From an uncultured Ignavibacteria bacterium (GTDB lineage: Bacteria; Bacteroidota; Ignavibacteria; Tepidaquicellales; Tepidaquicellaceae), in the NCBI GenBank assembly GCA_937974175.1, contig CALJIG010000133.1, forward strand, positions 1-19,085: 19,085 nt of DNA, written 5' to 3'. A program made the translations under genes and the position numbers. The notes beneath the pieces were generated by a model that saw only the letters and a program-made list of their open reading frames with translations, was not told where the DNA came from and searched no databases. Below, in pieces: positions 15,886 to 19,085 of the stretch (the first letter of the stretch is position 1; each line of letters opens with the position of its first letter).

Positions 15886-16449
15886 TTAAACTTTTGCTCT
15901 TTCTATATAATCGCCGGTGCGTGAATCAATCTTCAGGTAATCGCCTTCATTAATAAATAACGGAGCGTTTACTGTTGCGCCTGTTTCAACTTCAACCTGC
16001 TTGGTTGCGCCTGTTGCAGTATCACCTTTTATTCCCGGAGGAGCGGAGATAACTTTTAATATAACGTGCGGAGCAAGCTCTGCAGAGATTGGCTTCATAC
16101 CGTGGAACATAATCTGCACTGCTTCGCCTTCTTTCATAAAATCGGCTTGCTTACCCATTATGGCAGTAGGGATGTGAACCTGGTCATAAGTTTCGTTATC
16201 CATAAAAATCAATTCGTCACCTTGTTTATATAAAAATTGAAAACTTTTCTGGTCAAGACGTTCAATTTGAATTTCTTCGCCTGAACGGAAACGATTTTCA
16301 AAGGTTTTACCATTTTTTAAATTTCTTAATTTTACCTGATAAAATGCTCTTAAATTGCCCGGAGTTCTGTGTTCTACGGATAAAACGCTGCATAATTCGT
16401 TATTGAAGTTAATCACAATGCCGTTTTTTAAGTCAGAAGTATTTGCCAT
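15886..16449 (-). CDS. efp: Translation elongation factor P
   Basis: EF-P of 187 residues, normal length. It enters the ribosome near the E site and helps peptide-bond formation at consecutive prolines. It has the three-domain beta-barrel layout: N-terminal KOW-like domain (1-65), central domain (~68-125) and C-terminal domain ending in the family signature region (NAPLFINEGDYLKIDSRTG, then DYIERAKV). The loop between strands beta3 and beta4 reads HRTPGNLRAF: the residue aligned with the modified Lys34 of E. coli (PGKGQAF) is Asn32, so beta-lysylation there is impossible; Arg34 is two residues away. This loop form is, to my recollection, known in Bacteroidota-type EF-Ps. It is first in the efp-accB-accC operon, divergent from gap with 237 nt between them. 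No Shine-Dalgarno motif precedes its ATG. Confidence 0.96.
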   Translation of the reverse strand: MANTSDLKNGIVINFNNELCSVLSVEHRTPGNLRAFYQVKLRNLKNGKTFENRFRSGEEIQIERLDQKSFQFLYKQGDELIFMDNETYDQVHIPTAIMGKQADFMKEGEAVQIMFHGMKPISAELAPHVILKVISAPPGIKGDTATGATKQVEVETGATVNAPLFINEGDYLKIDSRTGDYIERAKV

Positions 16450-16686
16450 TAATATATTGTATTTATTTGATTTATTTAAACTTTGTAAATATAAATTTCT
16501 GCCAATTATAAAATAGGTTGGATTTCAAAAATAGGCATTTACACACTTAAAATCAATTGAAGATTTTCAAAAACCGCTTATTTTCGATAAAAATACCCCG
16601 TTTTTCATTGATTTTTTAACCAATTCTTGCTAATTTTATAAACATTTCAATAATCTAAAAAATTTATTTCCGGAGGAAAAAAAATA
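16450..16686. promoter_or_regulatory. Divergent intergenic region with efp and gap promoters
   Basis: This 237-nt AT-rich spacer separates two divergent genes, so it must hold the promoters of the efp-acc operon (minus) and gap (plus). For gap, TTGATT (16608-16613) lies 17 nt before TAATTT (16631-16636); the longer TAATTTTA also approximates the Bacteroidota -7 element TAnnTTTG. For efp, a TATAAT on the minus strand (16505-16510) has no convincing -35. No operator palindrome or riboswitch fold was noticed. Exact promoter positions are tentative. Confidence 0.45.
16672..16677 (+). promoter_or_regulatory. Strong Shine-Dalgarno site of gap
   Basis: GGAGGA lies 9 nt before the ATG at 16687. It is the best ribosome binding site in the window and fits a highly expressed glycolytic enzyme. 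Confidence 0.7.
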
Positions 16687-17679
16687 ATGGCCTTAAAGAT
16701 TGGTATTAATGGATTTGGAAGAATAGGACGTCTTGTCTTCAAAAGAATGTTTGAAAAAGGCGGTTATGATGTAGTTGCAATTAACGATTTAACGGATAAC
16801 AAAACTTTAGCACATCTATTAAAATATGATTCAACTCAGGGTAGATTTCCTGCTGAGATAAGTCATACTGATACATCAATTATTGTTAACGGTAAAGAGA
16901 TAAGAGGACTTGCAGAAAAAGATCCTACAAAATTGCCATGGAAAGAATTAGGCGTTGATGTTGTGATTGAATCTACAGGTGTATTTACAAGCAAAGAAAA
17001 GCTCGGTATGCACATCACTGCAGGCGCAAAGAAAGTTATTCTTACTGCTCCTCCAAAAGATGAACTTGATGGAATAATAGTGCTTGGCGTTAACGATGAA
17101 AAGCTTACTCAGGAAATGAAAATTGTTTCCAACGCATCATGCACAACAAACTGCTTAGCTCCGATGGTAAAAGTACTTGATGATAATTTCGGTGTTGAAA
17201 AAGGATATATGACAACAGTTCACTCATATACAAATGACCAGGGCTTACTTGACCAGCCTCATAAAGATTTACGCAGAGCAAGAGCCGGCGCAATAAGCAT
17301 TATTCCTACTTCAACAGGCGCAGCGAAAGCTGTAGGACAAGTATTACCGCACTTAAAAGGAAAGCTTGACGGTTTCGCATTAAGAGTTCCTACACCTGAC
17401 GGCTCAATAACTGACTTTGTAGCAGTACTTAAAAAAGAAACTACTAAAGATGAAATTAATGCCGCGATGAAGAAGGCTTCTGAAACCAATTTAAAAGGAA
17501 TTTTATATTATGAAGTTGACCCGATTGTTTCAGCAGATATAATCGGCAATCCTTATAGCTGTATATTTGATTCACTTTCAACAATGGCAAATGGCAACCT
17601 TGTAAAAGTTGTCGGCTGGTACGATAACGAATGGGGTTACTCATGCAGAGTTGTTGACTTGATGGATAAAATGGCGTAA
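16687..17679 (+). CDS. gap: Type I glyceraldehyde-3-phosphate dehydrogenase
   Basis: Cytoplasmic glycolytic enzyme of 330 residues converting glyceraldehyde 3-phosphate, NAD+ and phosphate into 1,3-bisphosphoglycerate. It begins with the Rossmann motif INGFGRIGR (7-15). Asp34 in AINDL is the residue that favours NAD+ over NADP+. The active site SNASCTTNCLAP places the nucleophile at Cys152, with His179 in TVHSYT as its base. The C-terminal WYDNEWGYSCR segment is intact. It appears to be monocistronic: it has its own upstream region and a strong ribosome binding site, and terminator hairpins follow. Other glycolytic genes such as pgk are not next to it. Confidence 0.97.
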   Translation: MALKIGINGFGRIGRLVFKRMFEKGGYDVVAINDLTDNKTLAHLLKYDSTQGRFPAEISHTDTSIIVNGKEIRGLAEKDPTKLPWKELGVDVVIESTGVFTSKEKLGMHITAGAKKVILTAPPKDELDGIIVLGVNDEKLTQEMKIVSNASCTTNCLAPMVKVLDDNFGVEKGYMTTVHSYTNDQGLLDQPHKDLRRARAGAISIIPTSTGAAKAVGQVLPHLKGKLDGFALRVPTPDGSITDFVAVLKKETTKDEINAAMKKASETNLKGILYYEVDPIVSADIIGNPYSCIFDSLSTMANGNLVKVVGWYDNEWGYSCRVVDLMDKMA

Positions 17680-17699
17680 GTAAAAATTTAAACAGACCT

Positions 17700-17719
17700 G
17701 ATCCCGCTTCAGCGGGACC
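17700..17719. other. Hairpin after gap
   Basis: TCCCGC (17702-17707) and GCGGGA (17712-17717) form a stem with a TTCA loop; read on the minus strand, the stem extends to 8 pairs through a G-T wobble. It has no T tract. It lies 20 nt after the gap stop and may be a small repeat or an mRNA 3'-end stabiliser. Confidence 0.5.
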
Positions 17720-17737
17720 AGATCAATATAGTTTTAT

Positions 17738-17774
17738 AAAAAAAGGTTATCCGCCGCGGCGGATAACCTTTTTT
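17738..17774. terminator. Bidirectional intrinsic terminator between gap and the LRR gene
   Basis: A perfect 24-nt palindrome (17745-17768, beginning GGTTATCCGC) is preceded by seven A (17738-17744) and followed by six T (17769-17774). It therefore works as a terminator on both strands, for gap on plus and for the LRR gene transcript on minus. Confidence 0.92.
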
Positions 17775-17792
17775 GTTTGGACCAAAGTGCAA

Positions 17793-17892
17793 AATTCCTC
17801 CCTTGAGGGAGGTGGCGAGCGAAGCGAGACGGTGGGTGTTCATTCAAACACCCCTCCCGACCTGCGGTCGGACTCCCCTCAAGGGGAGAATT
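17793..17892. repeat. 100-nt palindromic REP/MITE-like repeat
   Basis: The ends are about 20-nt imperfect inverted repeats (left AATTCCTCCCTTGAGGGAGG; right arm reads the same on the other strand with a few changes). Inside are further hairpins: CCTCCC/GGGAGG (17797-17812), GGGTGTT/AACACCC (about 17833-17853), GACC/GGTC around a TGC loop (about 17858-17868) and CTCCCC/GGGGAG (17873-17888). An outer pair, AAAGTG near 17785 and CACTTT near 17908, suggests the inverted symmetry extends further and reaches the LRR stop codon. It has no real coding content and resembles multicopy intergenic repeats of environmental Bacteroidota-type genomes. Confidence 0.8.
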
Positions 17893-17912
17893 AGTATTCG
17901 CATTTTCACACT

Positions 17913-18698
17913 TTAATAATACACCACACATCCCTTCTTCTTCAGCTCATCAATCCACACAGGTAATTCAAGTTCGGCATTCCAGCGTAAATCAAGCTTT
18001 TCCAGTCTTAAAGTCTTTATGCTTTCGGGAAGATAAGTCAGCTTATTGTTTCTTAAATCCAGGTATCGCAGACCGATTAACTGTGATAAACTTTTCGGAA
18101 TAGAAATTAAATGATTATTTCTTAAATTCAGCTCATTTAACTTTTTCAATTTACCAATAGACTTAGGCAGGAACTGAATATTATTGTCCTCAAGAATTAA
18201 TTTTCGTAGGCTTGTCATCTCGCCAATATCATTCGGCAGTTCTTTCAGTTTATTTTTATTAGCATGCAGCTCGCGAAGATTTTTTAATTTGCATATTTCA
18301 TCAGGTAAAATTTCCAGATAATTATTGTAGATTCGCAGTTCCAGTAAATTATCAAGCTCGCCGATTTTTTTTGTGAAAGAATTTATCTTGCTGAATGAAG
18401 TATTCAGGTACAATAGATTTTTCAGCTTGCCGATAGTATCAGGAACGGAAGTGAGATTCAGATGACTAAGATATAAAAATTTTAAGTTCACAAGATTACC
18501 GATAGAATCAGGAATTTTAGATACAGGATTATTTGTAATATCCAAAATCTGAAGTGAAGTTAAGTCGCCTATATTTTCGGGTATAGAAGTAAGTCCGTTG
18601 CCGTCAAAATAAAGTAAATGTAAATTTTCGGACGAAAATACTTCTTTAGGATATTCTTTTAATTCTATGTGGCGGTATGAAAGTTTATTTTTTTGCAT
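17913..18698 (-). CDS. Leucine-rich repeat protein
   Basis: Protein of 261 residues made almost entirely of leucine-rich repeats. From about residue 26 there are ten consecutive units of ~23 residues with the pattern LxxLxLxxNxLxxLPxxIGxLxx, for example LQILDITNNPVSKIPDSIG; the fourth unit is degenerate (NTSFSKINSFTKKIG) and the tenth merges into a C-terminal cap with CVVYY. There is no signal peptide or transmembrane helix, so it is probably cytoplasmic, and no enzymatic domain is fused. LRR folds of this bacterial type bind proteins; the target is unknown. It stands alone, convergent with gap, with non-coding repeats on both sides. The start at 18698 gives a short N-terminal segment before repeat 1; no Shine-Dalgarno motif is clear. 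Confidence 0.87.
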   Translation of the reverse strand: MQKNKLSYRHIELKEYPKEVFSSENLHLLYFDGNGLTSIPENIGDLTSLQILDITNNPVSKIPDSIGNLVNLKFLYLSHLNLTSVPDTIGKLKNLLYLNTSFSKINSFTKKIGELDNLLELRIYNNYLEILPDEICKLKNLRELHANKNKLKELPNDIGEMTSLRKLILEDNNIQFLPKSIGKLKKLNELNLRNNHLISIPKSLSQLIGLRYLDLRNNKLTYLPESIKTLRLEKLDLRWNAELELPVWIDELKKKGCVVYY

Positions 18699-18719
18699 GG
18701 AGTTCGTTTAGGTAAGATA

Positions 18720-18840
18720 ATTTTCGCCACGAAAACACCAAAGCACTAAATTTCACAAAAGAACACGAATTAAAATTATTTGAACATTCTTTTTTCGTGT
18801 AATTTTGTGACTTGGTGTTTTTGTGGCAAGAAACGAAAAT
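18720..18840. repeat. Long imperfect inverted repeat upstream of the LRR gene
   Basis: The left arm (about 18720-18770), containing GCCACGAAAACACCAA, and the right arm (about 18790-18840), whose reverse complement contains GCCACAAAAACACCAA, pair over some 45 nt with mismatches and a small insertion near the right end. The centre is AT-rich. This CACCAA/GCCAC repeat type looks like a non-coding element I have seen in many environmental Bacteroidota-type genomes. It lies between the LRR gene start and the tRNA terminator, so any LRR promoter must lie within or next to it. Confidence 0.7.
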
Positions 18841-18873
18841 AAAAAAGGTTACTCTGAATATCAGAATAACCTT
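18841..18873 (-). terminator. Terminator of the tRNA unit
   Basis: On the minus strand a 13-position stem (18845-18873, AAGGTTA pairing with TAACCTT outside, one internal mismatch, 3-nt loop) is followed by six T (18841-18846 read on minus). It starts 8 nt past the end of tRNA-Cys and closes that transcript. Confidence 0.85.
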
Positions 18874-18880
18874 GAGTTTG

Positions 18881-18954
18881 AGGTGTGGGTCAGATTCGAA
18901 CTGACGAATGAGAGTTTTGCAGACTCTTCCCTTGAGCCACTTGGGTACCACACC
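18881..18954 (-). tRNA. tRNA-Cys (GCA)
   Basis: The minus strand folds as a complete 74-nt cloverleaf: acceptor GGTGTGG with CCACACC, anticodon stem AGAGT/ACTCT around loop CTGCAAA giving anticodon GCA, and T arm GTCAG-TTCGAAT-CTGAC. The discriminator base is U, as expected for cysteine tRNAs. CCA is not encoded. It lies 58 nt downstream of tRNA-Gly on the same strand. Confidence 0.95.
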
Positions 18955-18971
18955 GGAAATTTATATAAACG

Positions 18972-18997
18972 AAAAAGCCGTTCAGATGAACAGCTTT
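18972..18997 (-). other. Terminator-like hairpin between the two tRNAs
   Basis: On the minus strand AAAGC-T-GTTC pairs with GAAC-G-GCTTT across an ATCT loop (18974-18997), with one internal mismatch, and runs into five T (18972-18976). It lies in the 58-nt spacer after tRNA-Gly. It could attenuate read-through into tRNA-Cys or be a processing signal. Confidence 0.5.
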
Positions 18998-19012
18998 CTT
19001 GTATGACTGCTG

Positions 19013-19085
19013 AGCGGGAAACGGGACTCGAACCCGCGACCCCAACCTTGGCAAGGTTGTGCTCTACCAACTGAGCTATTCCCGC
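19013..19085 (-). tRNA. tRNA-Gly (GCC)
   Basis: The minus strand gives a complete 73-nt cloverleaf whose first base is the last base of the window: acceptor GCGGGAA with TTCCCGC, D arm with AGCTCAGTTGGTAGAGC, anticodon stem CAACC/GGTTG around TTGCCAA giving anticodon GCC, and T arm CGGG-TTCGAGT-CCCG. The discriminator is U and CCA is not encoded. Its promoter and any upstream tRNAs lie beyond the window. Confidence 0.95.

Noticed and set aside
17734..17931. 65-codon minus-strand reading frame next to gap
   Set aside because: It lies almost wholly in the bidirectional terminator and the 17793-17892 palindromic repeat. Its composition is that of a translated repeat and it overlaps the LRR 3' end.
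18823..19074. 83-codon plus-strand frame and 69/88-codon minus-strand frames over the right end
   Set aside because: They run through tRNA-Cys, tRNA-Gly, the terminator and the inverted repeat. Peptides such as GLEPATPTLARL are the usual false translations of tRNA genes.

Overview
The window looks like a chromosomal segment from a low-GC, Gram-negative member of the Bacteroidota/Ignavibacteriota (FCB) group; Ignavibacteria-like is my best guess. The evidence is a PorV/PorQ-type outer-membrane barrel, a GWxTD-domain protein, a large exported protein with a T9SS-type C-terminal fold, an LptB of the outer-membrane LPS export system, an EF-P with the loop sequence PGNLRAF, mostly Shine-Dalgarno-free starts, and several hairpin-rich intergenic repeats of the kind scattered through these genomes. 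No rRNA, CRISPR array, IS transposase or phage gene is visible, and no gene-free stretch exceeds 300 bases.

Left part, plus strand (1-8606). A 1186-residue exported protein and a PorV/PorQ-family barrel form a surface/secretion pair that ends at a strong terminator (4711-4749). Immediately after it come four tightly packed genes: GWxTD protein, YbbR-like protein, CPBP-family membrane protein and lptB, with gaps of 2, 0 and 11 nt. All four point to envelope functions.

Middle part, minus strand (16449 down to 8607). Seven co-directional genes form a probable operon. In transcription order they are efp, accB, accC, a small membrane protein, an enoyl-ACP-reductase-like SDR, a 1142-residue tubulin/FtsZ-like protein with a C-terminal SHOCT domain, and an FmdB-type zinc ribbon. 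The first genes give translation of polyproline and the entry into fatty-acid synthesis (biotin carboxyl carrier, biotin carboxylase, enoyl reductase). The tubulin-like gene at the far end is the most unusual content of the window. It keeps recognisable T1-T4 nucleotide-binding loops, but I cannot find the catalytic T7 motif. A four-hairpin REP-like element sits between efp and accB.

Right part (16687-19085). gap (GAPDH, plus) has its own strong ribosome binding site and is followed by a hairpin, a bidirectional terminator and a 100-nt palindromic repeat. Facing it is a cytoplasmic leucine-rich-repeat protein (minus), whose 5' side carries a second, unrelated inverted repeat. The window ends with tRNA-Cys(GCA) and tRNA-Gly(GCC) on the minus strand, with a hairpin between them and a terminator after tRNA-Cys.

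The best candidates for something undescribed are the tubulin-SHOCT protein in a lipid-synthesis operon with a small membrane protein, the Asn-tipped EF-P, and the CPBP protein lacking the first Glu of its active-site motif.
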